DNA of 64,000 nucleotides from Odoribacter splanchnicus DSM 20712 (GTDB taxonomy: Bacteria; Bacteroidota; Bacteroidia; Bacteroidales; Marinifilaceae): positions 4,278,001-4,342,000 of the forward strand of contig NC_015160.1 in NCBI RefSeq assembly GCF_000190535.1, written 5' to 3'. The translations under genes and the position numbers were made by a program. Below, in pieces: positions 37,880 through 46,247 of this stretch. Numbering within the stretch: position 1 is the first letter of the stretch; the number at the start of each line of letters is the position of its first letter. The notes beneath the pieces were generated by a model. The model saw only the letters and a program-made list of their open reading frames with translations, was not told the DNA's origin and searched no databases.

Positions 37880-39970
37880 ATGAAAAGACTATATCTGTTA
37901 TTCGCTTTGGTGGCATGTCTCCCCGCGGCGCTCTTTGCGCAGCAGACGGAAAGTAAAAAGCGGCCGGCCTGGCATCTTACCATACCGGAAGTCACGATCA
38001 TCGGACATCGGCCGATGAAAGAAATCGGCGTGCAGAAAACGAAGTTCGATTCGCTCGCACTGAAAGAGAACATCGCTCTCTCGATGGCCGACATCCTGAC
38101 CTTCAACTCGTCCGTATTCGTCAAGAGCTACGGCCGCGCCACGCTCTCGACGGTCGCCTTCCGCGGCACGTCGCCCTCGCACACGCAGGTGACGTGGAAC
38201 GGTATGCGCATCAACAACCCCATGCTCGGCATGACCGACTTCTCGACCATCCCGTCCTATTTCATCGACAACGCATCGCTGCTGCACGGCACTTCGTCGG
38301 TGAACGAGACGGGCGGCGGTCTGGGCGGTCTGGTCAAGCTCGGCACGGCTCCCGAAGTCGCCGAGGGATTCCATGCCCAATACGTGCAGGGCATCGGCTC
38401 GTTCAAGACCTTCGACGAGTTCGCCCGCTTCACCTACGGCAGCGAGCGGTGGCACGTCTCCACCCGTGCGGTCTACTCCTCCTCGCCCAACGACTACAAG
38501 TACACCAACCACGACAAGAAAATCAATATCTACGACGAGGAGAAGAACATCATCGGACAGTACCACCCTGTGGAGCGCAACCGCTCCGGTGCATTCAAGG
38601 ATTTGCATCTGCTTCAAGAGGTCTATTACAATACCCGCAAAGGCGATAAATTGGGCCTGAATGCGTGGTACATCAACTCCAACCGGGAACTCCCGATGCT
38701 GACCACCGATTACGGCGACGCCGCCGACTTCGAGAACCGCCAGCGGGAGCAGACGTTCCGAGGCATCCTTTCGTGGGACCACATCAAGAGCAACTGGAAA
38801 GTCGGCATGAAGGGCGGCTATATCCACACGTGGATGGCCTACGACTACAAGCGGGAGGTGGCACCCGGCAACTGGGCGTCGATGACCCGCTCCCGCAGCA
38901 AGGTGAATACCTTCTACGGGCAGGCGGAGGGCGAATACAGCCCGACGAAACGGTGGTTCCTGACCGCTAACGTGTCTGCGTACCAGCATCTGGTACGCAG
39001 CGAGGACAAGAACATCATCTTGCAGGACGGCAGCAAAGCCATCGTGGGCTATGACAAGGGGCGCGTGGAACTCTCCGGCTCCGTATCCGCCAAGTGGCAG
39101 CCGATAGACCGGTTAGGCATGTCGGTGGTGCTGCGCGAGGAGATGTACGGCGACCGGTGGTCGCCGCTTATCCCGGCGTTCTTCATGGACGGTCTCATTT
39201 CACCGAAAGGAAACATCATGCTGAAAGCCTCCGTGTCGCGCAACTACCGTTTCCCGACACTCAACGACCTCTATTTCCTGCCGGGCGGTAATCCCGATCT
39301 GAAAAACGAGCAGGGCTTTACCTACGATGCGGGCGTCAGCTTCGACGTGGGCAAACAGGGTGTCTATAAATTTGGAGGCGGCGTGAACTGGTTCGACTCC
39401 TACATCGACGACTGGATTATCTGGCTGCCGACGACCAAAGGTTTCTTCTCGCCGCGCAACGTGAAGAAGGTACACGCCTACGGTGTGGAGGTTAAGGCGA
39501 ACCTGGCCGTGCAGCCGGCGAAAGACTGGCTCATCGACCTGAACGGCACCTACTCGTGGACACCCTCCATCAATGAAGGCGAGAAGATGTCGCCCGCCGA
39601 CCAGTCGGTGGGTAAACAGCTGCCCTACGTGCCGGAGCATTCCGCCTCGCTGACCGGACGCCTGTCGTGGCGGTCGTGGGCGTTCCTTTATAAGTGGGCG
39701 TTCTACTCGGAGCGTTTCACCATGTCGAGCAACGACTACACGCTGACGGGACACCTGCCGCAGTATTTTATGAGCAACGTCTCGTTGGAGAAAAAACTGT
39801 TCTTCAAGCCGGTGGACGTACAGTTGAAATTTGCCGTCAATAATCTCTTCAACGAGGACTATCTGTCGGTACTCTCGCGCCCCATGCCCGGTATCAACTT
39901 CGAGTTCTTTATCGGCATCACTCCGAAATTCGGGAAAAACAAGAAAAAATCCGTAAATCCAAATCAATAA
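37880..39970 (+). CDS. btuB: BtuB, TonB-dependent cobalamin receptor
   Basis: Start at ATG 37880 (MKRLYLLFALVACLPAALFA), preceded by AAGGAAGGAGG; the longer frame overlaps btuG. 696 residues: a signal peptide ending AALFAQ, a TonB-box-like segment (PEVTIIGHRPMKEIGV), plug (LSTVAFRGTSPSHTQVTWNG, ETGGGLGGLV) and a 22-strand barrel region ending with FEFFIGITPKF plus a short basic tail. It imports cobamides delivered by BtuG, using TonB energy. The C-terminal tail of lysines after the barrel is short in both copies. High GC content causes long antisense frames, which I regard as artefacts. Confidence 0.92.
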   Translation: MKRLYLLFALVACLPAALFAQQTESKKRPAWHLTIPEVTIIGHRPMKEIGVQKTKFDSLALKENIALSMADILTFNSSVFVKSYGRATLSTVAFRGTSPSHTQVTWNGMRINNPMLGMTDFSTIPSYFIDNASLLHGTSSVNETGGGLGGLVKLGTAPEVAEGFHAQYVQGIGSFKTFDEFARFTYGSERWHVSTRAVYSSSPNDYKYTNHDKKINIYDEEKNIIGQYHPVERNRSGAFKDLHLLQEVYYNTRKGDKLGLNAWYINSNRELPMLTTDYGDAADFENRQREQTFRGILSWDHIKSNWKVGMKGGYIHTWMAYDYKREVAPGNWASMTRSRSKVNTFYGQAEGEYSPTKRWFLTANVSAYQHLVRSEDKNIILQDGSKAIVGYDKGRVELSGSVSAKWQPIDRLGMSVVLREEMYGDRWSPLIPAFFMDGLISPKGNIMLKASVSRNYRFPTLNDLYFLPGGNPDLKNEQGFTYDAGVSFDVGKQGVYKFGGGVNWFDSYIDDWIIWLPTTKGFFSPRNVKKVHAYGVEVKANLAVQPAKDWLIDLNGTYSWTPSINEGEKMSPADQSVGKQLPYVPEHSASLTGRLSWRSWAFLYKWAFYSERFTMSSNDYTLTGHLPQYFMSNVSLEKKLFFKPVDVQLKFAVNNLFNEDYLSVLSRPMPGINFEFFIGITPKFGKNKKKSVNPNQ

Positions 39971-39980
39971 CGATAAGAAA

Positions 39981-41114
39981 GTGTGGAAAAATCTTAGCCT
40001 GCTGTTGCTGCTTGTACTGGTATTCACAGGCTGTCATAACAAAAGTTCCAGACTCGCCGATTTCGGCAGTTCGGTTTATACCCCCGAATACGCTTCGGGC
40101 TTTGACATAAAGGGAGCAGAAGGTAAGAAAAGCGTCCTGCTCACCGTCACAAACCCGTGGCAGGGGGCCGACAGCGTCACCACGAGCCTGTTCATCGCCC
40201 GTAACGGCGAACCCGCTCCCGAAGATTTCACCGGTCAGGTACTCGAAGGGGATGCCGGACGCATCGTCTGCATGTCCTCGACCCACGTCGCCATGCTCGA
40301 CGCAATCGGCGAAACGGGGCGCGTGGTCGGCGTGTCAGGCATCGACTACATCTCCAATCCCGATATTCAGGCACGCCGCGACAGCGTCGGCGACGTGGGC
40401 TACGAAGGGAACATCAACTACGAGCTGCTGCTCTCGCTCGACCCCGACCTCGTGCTGCTCTACGGCGTGAACGGGGCCAGTTCGATGGAGGGCAAACTCA
40501 AAGAGTTGGGTATCCCGTTCATGTACGTCGGCGACTATTTGGAAGAGTCGCCGTTGGGCAAAGCCGAATGGCTGGTGGCTCTGGCGGAGGTTGCAGGGAA
40601 ACGAGCAGAGGGAGAAACGGCCTTTGCCGAGATTCCGGTTCGGTATAACGCTTTGAAAAAACGTGTGACCGATGCAGCACTCGATGCCCCCTCGGTGATG
40701 CTCAACATCCCCTACGGCGATTCGTGGTTCATGCCCTCGACAAAGAGCTACGCCGTGCGGCTGATTGCCGATGCGGGAGGCGATTACATCTACAAGAAAA
40801 ACACGGGCAACGCTTCCGCGCCCATCGACCTCGAAGAGGCGTATCTGCTGGCCTCGCAAGCCGATATATGGATGCATGTGGGTATGGCGAACACGCTCGA
40901 CGAGCTGCGAGCCGCCTGCCCGAAGTTCACCGACACCCGGTGCTTCCGCAACGGCTACGTCTATAACAACAACGCCCGCACGAATGCCGCCGGAGGCAAC
41001 GACTACTACGAGTCGGCCGTGGTGAATCCCGACCTCGTGCTACGAGACCTCGTAAAGATATTCCACCCCGAACTGGTAGCAGAAGATTTCGTCTATTACA
41101 AGCAATTGAAATAA
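39981..41114 (+). CDS. btuF: BtuF-like periplasmic cobamide-binding lipoprotein
   Basis: 377 residues starting with GTG at 39981 (first residues WKNLSLLLLLVLVFTGC). The lipid-anchored Cys is at ~19. The mature protein is a class III ABC substrate-binding protein: GRIVCMSSTHVAMLDAIGE, GYEGNINYELLLSLDPDLVL and the long helix linker (LGKAEWLVALAEVAGKRAEG). It contains an extra N-terminal ~90 residues before the family fold, as does its paralog. It passes B12 to BtuCD, whose permease gene starts directly after the stop codon. Confidence 0.9.
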   Translation: MWKNLSLLLLLVLVFTGCHNKSSRLADFGSSVYTPEYASGFDIKGAEGKKSVLLTVTNPWQGADSVTTSLFIARNGEPAPEDFTGQVLEGDAGRIVCMSSTHVAMLDAIGETGRVVGVSGIDYISNPDIQARRDSVGDVGYEGNINYELLLSLDPDLVLLYGVNGASSMEGKLKELGIPFMYVGDYLEESPLGKAEWLVALAEVAGKRAEGETAFAEIPVRYNALKKRVTDAALDAPSVMLNIPYGDSWFMPSTKSYAVRLIADAGGDYIYKKNTGNASAPIDLEEAYLLASQADIWMHVGMANTLDELRAACPKFTDTRCFRNGYVYNNNARTNAAGGNDYYESAVVNPDLVLRDLVKIFHPELVAEDFVYYKQLK

Positions 41115-42095
41115 ATGCGCTCCCGTTCCGTCCTATTATTTACCGCACTGGCTGCCCTCACCCTCTTCCTGTTTCTGCTGGATTTGGCGGTGGGGGCTGT
41201 CGCCGTGCCGCTCGGCGATGTTTGGGCGGCCCTGACGGGCGGCGATTGTCCGCGAGCGACGGCGAAAATAATACTGAATATCCGACTGATTAAGGCGGTG
41301 GTCGCGTTGCTGGCCGGAGCCGCCCTGTCGGTCAGCGGTCTTCAGATGCAGACCCTCTTCCGCAATCCCCTTGCCGGGCCTTACGTGCTCGGCATCAGTT
41401 CGGGCGCGAGCCTCGGCGTGGCGCTCGTCGTACTTGCCGGCGTCGGCTCGTCGATAGGCATCGCTGGGGCGGCATGGCTCGGAGCGGCAATCGTGTTGGT
41501 TGTCATCGCTGCTGTCGGTCACCGCATCAAGGATATCATGGTGATTCTGATTCTCGGCATGATGTTCTCGTCGGGAATCGGTGCAGTTGTTCAGATATTG
41601 CAGTACGTCGCCAACGATGAATCCTTGAAAATGTTCGTCGTCTGGACGATGGGATCGCTCGGTGACGTGACCTTCAACCAGCTTGCGATACTCATCCCGT
41701 CGATTATTGCCGGATTGTTGTTGGCGGTGGTAACGATCAAACCGCTCAACCTGCTGCTGTTCGGCGAGGAGTATGCCGTGACGATGGGGCTGAACGTCCG
41801 CCGCTCACGCGGACTGCTGTTTCTATCCACGACGTTGCTGGCCGGCACGGTGACCGCCTTTTGCGGTCCGATAGGTTTCATCGGGCTGGCTATGCCCCAC
41901 GTCACGCGGATGCTGTTCCGCAACAGTGACCATCGGGTACTCGTGCCGGGAACCGTTCTTTCGGGTGCTTCCGTGTTGCTGCTTTGCGACCTCGTTTCCA
42001 AACTGTTCACCCTGCCGATCAATGCCATCACCGCACTGCTGGGAATCCCCATCGTGGTGTGGGTGGTCTTGCGCAACAAATCCATCACCGCATGA
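41115..42095 (+). CDS. btuC: BtuC, cobamide ABC transporter permease (FecCD family)
   Basis: 326 residues with about ten transmembrane helices. Family motifs: LRLIKAVVALLAGAALSVSG, LFRNPLAGPYVLGISSGASL, CGPIGFIGLAMPHVTRMLF and the end IPIVVWVVLRNK. It forms the inner-membrane channel of the BtuCDF importer. It begins immediately after the btuF stop and overlaps btuD by ATGA, showing a tightly coupled transport unit. Confidence 0.95.
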   Translation: MRSRSVLLFTALAALTLFLFLLDLAVGAVAVPLGDVWAALTGGDCPRATAKIILNIRLIKAVVALLAGAALSVSGLQMQTLFRNPLAGPYVLGISSGASLGVALVVLAGVGSSIGIAGAAWLGAAIVLVVIAAVGHRIKDIMVILILGMMFSSGIGAVVQILQYVANDESLKMFVVWTMGSLGDVTFNQLAILIPSIIAGLLLAVVTIKPLNLLLFGEEYAVTMGLNVRRSRGLLFLSTTLLAGTVTAFCGPIGFIGLAMPHVTRMLFRNSDHRVLVPGTVLSGASVLLLCDLVSKLFTLPINAITALLGIPIVVWVVLRNKSITA

Positions 42096-42850
42096 TAGAG
42101 TTACACGATTTTTCCATAGGCTACGGGGAGCGAACCTTGCTCAACGAGGTAGAAACCACAATCGAAAAGGGCAAACTGACAGCCCTTATCGGGCGCAACG
42201 GCACGGGCAAATCGACGCTGCTTCGGGCAATCGCCGGACTGAACCGCCGTTATGCCGGCCGAATCCTGCTCGACGGACGTCTCGCCGCCGATATGCGAGC
42301 CCCAGAGATGGCCCGGACGCTGGCATTCGTCACGACCGAGCGCACGCGCATTGCTAACCTCAAATGCGAGGACGTCGTAGCTATAGGCCGCGCACCCTAT
42401 ACCAACTGGATCGGCAGAATGCAGGAGGCCGACAAGGAGATTGTCATGCGGTCGCTCGCCTCGGTGGGCATGGAGGCTTATGCGGAGCGCACGATGGACA
42501 AGATGTCGGACGGCGAGTGCCAGCGCATCATGATCGCACGGGCGTTGGCGCAGGATACGTCGATTATTCTGCTCGACGAACCCACCTCGTTCCTCGATAT
42601 GCCCAACCGCTACGAATTGTGTACGCTGCTGGCACAGCTGGCGCACGACGAAGGGAAATGTATCCTCTTTTCTACCCACGAACTCGATATCGCCCTCTCG
42701 CTCGCCGATGCGATAGCCCTTATCGACCCGCCCCGACTGGTACGCTTGCCCACCGATGAGATGCGCCGGAGTGGCTGCATCGAACGGCTGTTCCGCAATA
42801 ATAGCGTATCATTCGACACTGCGACAGGATTCATTAAAGTGGGACAATGA
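42092..42850 (+). CDS. btuD: BtuD, cobamide ABC transporter ATPase
   Basis: 252 residues with start ATG 42092 overlapping the btuC stop; the longer upstream frame is not part of the protein. Walker A GRNGTGKST (~36), signature MSDGECQR (~138), Walker B SIILLDEPTSFLD and the H-loop STHEL. It powers cobamide import with BtuC and BtuF. It overlaps the following DUF2284 fragment by 4 bases, so that small gene was once part of the operon. Confidence 0.95.
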   Translation: MIELHDFSIGYGERTLLNEVETTIEKGKLTALIGRNGTGKSTLLRAIAGLNRRYAGRILLDGRLAADMRAPEMARTLAFVTTERTRIANLKCEDVVAIGRAPYTNWIGRMQEADKEIVMRSLASVGMEAYAERTMDKMSDGECQRIMIARALAQDTSIILLDEPTSFLDMPNRYELCTLLAQLAHDEGKCILFSTHELDIALSLADAIALIDPPRLVRLPTDEMRRSGCIERLFRNNSVSFDTATGFIKVGQ

Positions 42851-43038
42851 CTAAGGAATATATCATAGAGAATTTCACGGCAAGCATCGGCGTGGATGAA
42901 TACATTTCACGTTTCCGGGATGAGAAACGGTTCGTCGAATTTTGCAAACAATGCCCTAATTATGGTAACAGTTGGGGGTGTCCGCCGTTTGATTTCGATA
43001 CCGGAGAATTTTTGGTCATTATTGAAAATGCGCATTGA
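42847..43038 (+). pseudogene. Truncated DUF2284 metal-binding protein
   Basis: 63 codons (MTKEYIIENFTASIGVDEYI, with CKQCPNYGNSWGCPPFDFDT) match the N-terminal third of the 188-residue DUF2284 protein at 45681-46247. Near 43010 the frame departs from the paralog (FLRQYKYAHL against FLVIIENAH), and beyond 43040 no similarity remains. The gene is cut just where the RloAB segment begins. The cysteine-rich C-terminal part is lost, so it is probably non-functional. Confidence 0.75.
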
Positions 43039-43139
43039 ATTATTCAAAAAACGCTGTCGCTAACACTGGAAATTGGATAGCAGATACTAATAAACGAGAA
43101 ATATTCACGAAATATGATACCAAAACCGATTATATTCGC

Positions 43140-43147
43140 TACCTTTG
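43140..43147 (+). promoter_or_regulatory. Promoter of the RloAB-like pair
   Basis: TACCTTTG, an exact TAnnTTTG match, lies 24 bases before the chosen ATG of the ATPase gene. The pair therefore has its own start signal, independent of the riboswitch-controlled operon upstream. Confidence 0.6.
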
Positions 43148-43170
43148 TGCAAACGTTAAACCCGAATGCA

Positions 43171-44442
43171 ATGTTAGTAAACTTCACTTTCCAGAATTTT
43201 CGTTCATTCAGAGACGAAAAAACGCTCAGTATGGAAGCCGGTTCAATCAAGGAATTGAAAGAATCTGTTATCCAAAAGGAATCTTATCGCTTGCTGCCGA
43301 CTGCCGTGATGTACGGTGCCAATTCGAGCGGAAAGAGCAATGTGCTGCTGGCCTTGATGACCATGAGAAGCGTCTTGTTGGGCAGTGTCCGTCTGAACCC
43401 TACCGATGAATTATATTTTCAGCCTTTCAAGTTGGATTTGACCTCGGCCAATGCTCCGACTTCTTTTGAAATCCAATTCCTGCTGGACGATGTAAAATAT
43501 CGGTATGGATTTGATTATGACAAGACACATATTTGTAAGGAGTGGTTGTATGAGAAGTGTGCCGGACAACGTGAGTTCAACCTGTTTCTGCGTGTGGACA
43601 ATGAATTTGAAGTATCCAAGACCCGTTTCCCAGAAGGACTGGGTAAAGAGGGAGCCACCCCCTCCAATCGTCTGTTCGTTTCATTGGTGGCTCAATTAAA
43701 CGGTGCAAAATCCATGCGCATCTTGGACTGGTTCAATAATTGCAATTACCTTTCAGGAATGGACAGCCAAGGATATGAAGGTTTCACTCTCCAAATGTTC
43801 AGCAACCGTTTGGAGGGATGCAAGCAGGCTTTGGAATTTTTCCATCATGCCCAACTCGGTTTTAACGAGCTGTTGGTTACTGAAAAGTCATTCTCTGATG
43901 AGAGTCTTTCCGGTAAGATGCAAATTCCTGAAGCGTTGCGTTCCAAGTTGGTGGAAGAACTGAAGGGTAAAAAGATAATGGAAGCCAAGACTACCCATAA
44001 CATCTATGATGAACAAGGCAATGTAAGCGGAATCGGTACGTTTGACAAGGACGAGATGGAATCGGAAGGCACGAAAAAGGTTATCGAAATGTCCGGTCCC
44101 ATTTTTGACACGCTCAGATTAGGCAAAGTGCTGATTGTCGATGAACTGGATGCCAAATTACATCCCCTTCTCACCCGTAGCATCCTTCAACTGTTTATGA
44201 ACCCTGAGACTAACCCCCACGGTGCCCAGCTCATTTTTGCCACCCACGATACCAACCTGCTCAATCTTGCTTACCTGCGTCGTGATCAGATTTGGTTTAC
44301 CGAGAAAGACAAGACTGAATCGTCCGACCTTTATTCCTTGCTTGAGTTCAAGGACGAAAACGGTACGAAAATCCGAAATGACCGAAGTGTGCAAAAGGAT
44401 TATATCAACGGACGTTATGGAGCTATCCCTTTCCTGAATTAA
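43171..44442 (+). CDS. RloA-like AAA15/SMC-type ATPase (probable phage defence)
   Basis: 423 residues from ATG 43171 (MLVNFTFQNFRSFRDEKTLS, the usual start of AAA15 ATPases); the longer frame contains the promoter. Walker A is GANSSGKSN (~51), the signature-like region is around 300-330, Walker B is VLIVDELDAKLHP and FATHDTNLL carries the switch His. It is paired with a RloB protein 12 bases downstream. RloA/RloB were first noted beside restriction systems; similar ATPase plus TOPRIM-like nuclease pairs act against phage (for example PARIS and OLD-related systems). The defence role here is inference. Confidence 0.85.
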   Translation: MLVNFTFQNFRSFRDEKTLSMEAGSIKELKESVIQKESYRLLPTAVMYGANSSGKSNVLLALMTMRSVLLGSVRLNPTDELYFQPFKLDLTSANAPTSFEIQFLLDDVKYRYGFDYDKTHICKEWLYEKCAGQREFNLFLRVDNEFEVSKTRFPEGLGKEGATPSNRLFVSLVAQLNGAKSMRILDWFNNCNYLSGMDSQGYEGFTLQMFSNRLEGCKQALEFFHHAQLGFNELLVTEKSFSDESLSGKMQIPEALRSKLVEELKGKKIMEAKTTHNIYDEQGNVSGIGTFDKDEMESEGTKKVIEMSGPIFDTLRLGKVLIVDELDAKLHPLLTRSILQLFMNPETNPHGAQLIFATHDTNLLNLAYLRRDQIWFTEKDKTESSDLYSLLEFKDENGTKIRNDRSVQKDYINGRYGAIPFLN

Positions 44443-44454
44443 AATGACATTATC

Positions 44455-45147
44455 ATGGGATTATTACCGAAATATAAGATTGAAGAACTCAAACGTGAGA
44501 AACGGGAAGCCAAGGCAGCCAAGAAACGTAAGGAAAACACCCGTTCAAAAATTGTACGTTTCTTGATTGTCTGTGAAGGCTCACGTACCGAACCCAACTA
44601 TTTTCAGGCATTGGTCAGAGACCGGTATTCGGAAGTCCGGGATGAAAAAATAGTAGGTGAAGGCAAATCGACCTGTGCACTCGTAAAACGGACACTCCAA
44701 ATCAAGGATGAACTGGAGCGCAAGCGTCAATTGCCATTCGACCGTGTCTGGGTGGTTTTTGACAAGGATGATTTTACGGACTTCAATGAAGCCATCAAGT
44801 TGGCCGCATCCTATTCGTTTCAAAGCGCATGGACGAATGAAGCTTTTGAACTTTGGTATTTCCTACATTTCCAATATCTGGATGCAGGCATCAGCCGACA
44901 TGACTACATTGAAAAATTGCAAAGTGAAATACGGAAGCATCCCGGATATGAAAACTATGAATACAAGAAGAATGACGCATCTGTCTATAAGATGCTGACA
45001 ACTATCGGTAATGAAGATTTGGCCAAGCGGTATGCAGAACGGCTTCGCTCCTTCTTTGAAGGTGATGAAGACTATAAGGAACATAAGCCATGCACAACAG
45101 TTGATTTGCTTGTAATGGAATTGGAAAATCCGGAAAAGCTCCTGTAA
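44455..45147 (+). CDS. RloB-family protein (TOPRIM-like nuclease partner)
   Basis: 230 residues. A basic N-terminus (KYKIEELKREKREAKAAKKR) leads into the RloB core: VRFLIVCEGSRTEPNYFQAL (conserved Glu), DRVWVVFDKDDFTDFNEAIK (Asp-rich metal site) and AWTNEAFELWYFLHFQYLDA. This arrangement is TOPRIM-like and suggests metal-dependent nuclease activity, probably controlled by the ATPase encoded just upstream. Length is normal for the family. No transcription terminator is obvious immediately after the gene; instead a repeat-rich region follows. Confidence 0.88.
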   Translation: MGLLPKYKIEELKREKREAKAAKKRKENTRSKIVRFLIVCEGSRTEPNYFQALVRDRYSEVRDEKIVGEGKSTCALVKRTLQIKDELERKRQLPFDRVWVVFDKDDFTDFNEAIKLAASYSFQSAWTNEAFELWYFLHFQYLDAGISRHDYIEKLQSEIRKHPGYENYEYKKNDASVYKMLTTIGNEDLAKRYAERLRSFFEGDEDYKEHKPCTTVDLLVMELENPEKLL

Positions 45148-45680
45148 TATCAAGGTATATCATCTGATTTTCGTGTAAAAGTAACAATCCATTAATGGAG
45201 ACAATGAAGAAAAACAATAAGGTGTATACGGCTACCTGCCATTCTCCATTTGCAGAAGTGTAAAAATAACAATCCATTAATGGAGAATAGGGTATGGAAA
45301 GGGCAGATTTCCAGTACATACGTCTCCCTTATTCCTGAATTATGGGCGTAAGTCACATGATTCAGGAGAGACAGCCACCTTTTTATGGGGAGAGCAGCCG
45401 GCAAATGCCTGATGGAAATGACCCGAAAATCACAGGAGAATAGCCGTACAATGGGCTGATACACAATTCCTATTGGAGAATGTTGTCCCCATTAGGGGAC
45501 AGCAAGTTGTGTTTTCGTTTAACGAAAACAGGACGGTTTAACGGAGAATACACCGATAAACCGTTACTTATTTCAAGCTCCAGCGTCGCTTTTTACATAT
45601 CTAACTATAATTCATTTGAAATCACAAAACAGATTGAACCGAATGTGGTTAGTTTGTCTGTTTATTTCATGTCCGAATCA
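45148..45680. other. Non-coding region with direct repeats and palindromes
   Basis: 533 bases without a credible gene. A 29-base direct repeat with one mismatch occurs at 45173-45201 and 45258-45286, each copy containing the palindrome CCATTAATGG. Three hairpins follow: 45485-45500 (GTCCCC/GGGGAC), 45510-45530 (10-bp stem around one T) and 45534-45563 (CGGTTTA/TAAACCG). The string GGAGA recurs seven times from 45197 to 45547, mostly as GGAGAATA or GGAGAGNN. Possible roles are a transfer origin, a structured RNA or regulatory sites. It separates the RloB gene from the convergent end of B12 operon 2. Confidence 0.6.
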
Positions 45681-46247
45681 TTAGTATGCTATGTTGCAAA
45701 GTTCGTATTCATTATGAAAAAATCCGCTTACGAGAACAAGATATTCAGGTAATTTGCCATCCTTTCCCCAAAGAAGTTCGATGTTAAAAAGTTCAGAAAG
45801 CGTTTTGGCTATGTCAAATCCGAAGGCTTCGAGTGACGGACGCACTTTTTCCGGGTGTCGGCATGGTGTGCCGCAGTTACGCGTACACTCGTTATCTGAG
45901 CAGTGAAGACATTTACCTATATAGGCAAATGAACGCCCTCCATATTTCCGTTCCATATCCAATAATTCGCTCTCGATTCGTATCCGTTCCGGTAAAATGA
46001 GTTTTTGTGTATATTCAATCGGAATATCTTTGTCTTCAGGGATTATCTTCGTTGCCATAAGATGTGCATACTTGTATTGTCGGAGAAACGATTCCGTATC
46101 AAAATCAAATGGAGGACACCCCCAACTTTTACCGTAATTGGTACATTGTTTGCAAAGTTCAAGAAAATGTGGTTCGTCACGGAATTCGGCGATATATCCT
46201 TCAACAGTGATGTCTGAAGTAAAATTTTCTACAGTGTATATACTCAT
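45681..46247 (-). CDS. DUF2284 metal-binding protein of B12 operon 2
   Basis: 188 residues from ATG 46247, whose first bases overlap the btuD stop (ATGA). It is cysteine-rich: LCKQCTNYGKSWGCPPFDFD near residue 30, and YIGKCLHCSDNECTRNCGTP near 110 followed by CRHPEKVRPSLEAFGFD. This pattern marks DUF2284, a predicted metal-binding family, possibly binding iron-sulfur clusters. Its tight coupling to btuCD suggests a role in cobamide handling after import, for instance reduction or remodelling; this is inference. The copy in operon 1 is truncated. Confidence 0.82.
   Translation of the reverse strand: MSIYTVENFTSDITVEGYIAEFRDEPHFLELCKQCTNYGKSWGCPPFDFDTESFLRQYKYAHLMATKIIPEDKDIPIEYTQKLILPERIRIESELLDMERKYGGRSFAYIGKCLHCSDNECTRNCGTPCRHPEKVRPSLEAFGFDIAKTLSELFNIELLWGKDGKLPEYLVLVSGFFHNEYELCNIAY

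Noticed and set aside
37045..39300. Long antisense frames opposite btuG and btuB (for example 37045-38124 and 37898-38989)
   Set aside because: They are produced by GC-rich third positions of the real genes. They lack signal peptides, family motifs or ribosome-binding sites, and the sense frames are unmistakable.
41984..42091. N-terminal extension of btuD
   Set aside because: The extension is the btuC C-terminus in another frame; the ATGA overlap at 42092 is the normal arrangement and is repeated in operon 2.
45173..45550. A CRISPR-like array made from the recurring GGAGAATA motif
   Set aside because: The motif is only 5-8 bases, the spacing is irregular (about 24 to 80 bases) and no cas genes are present.
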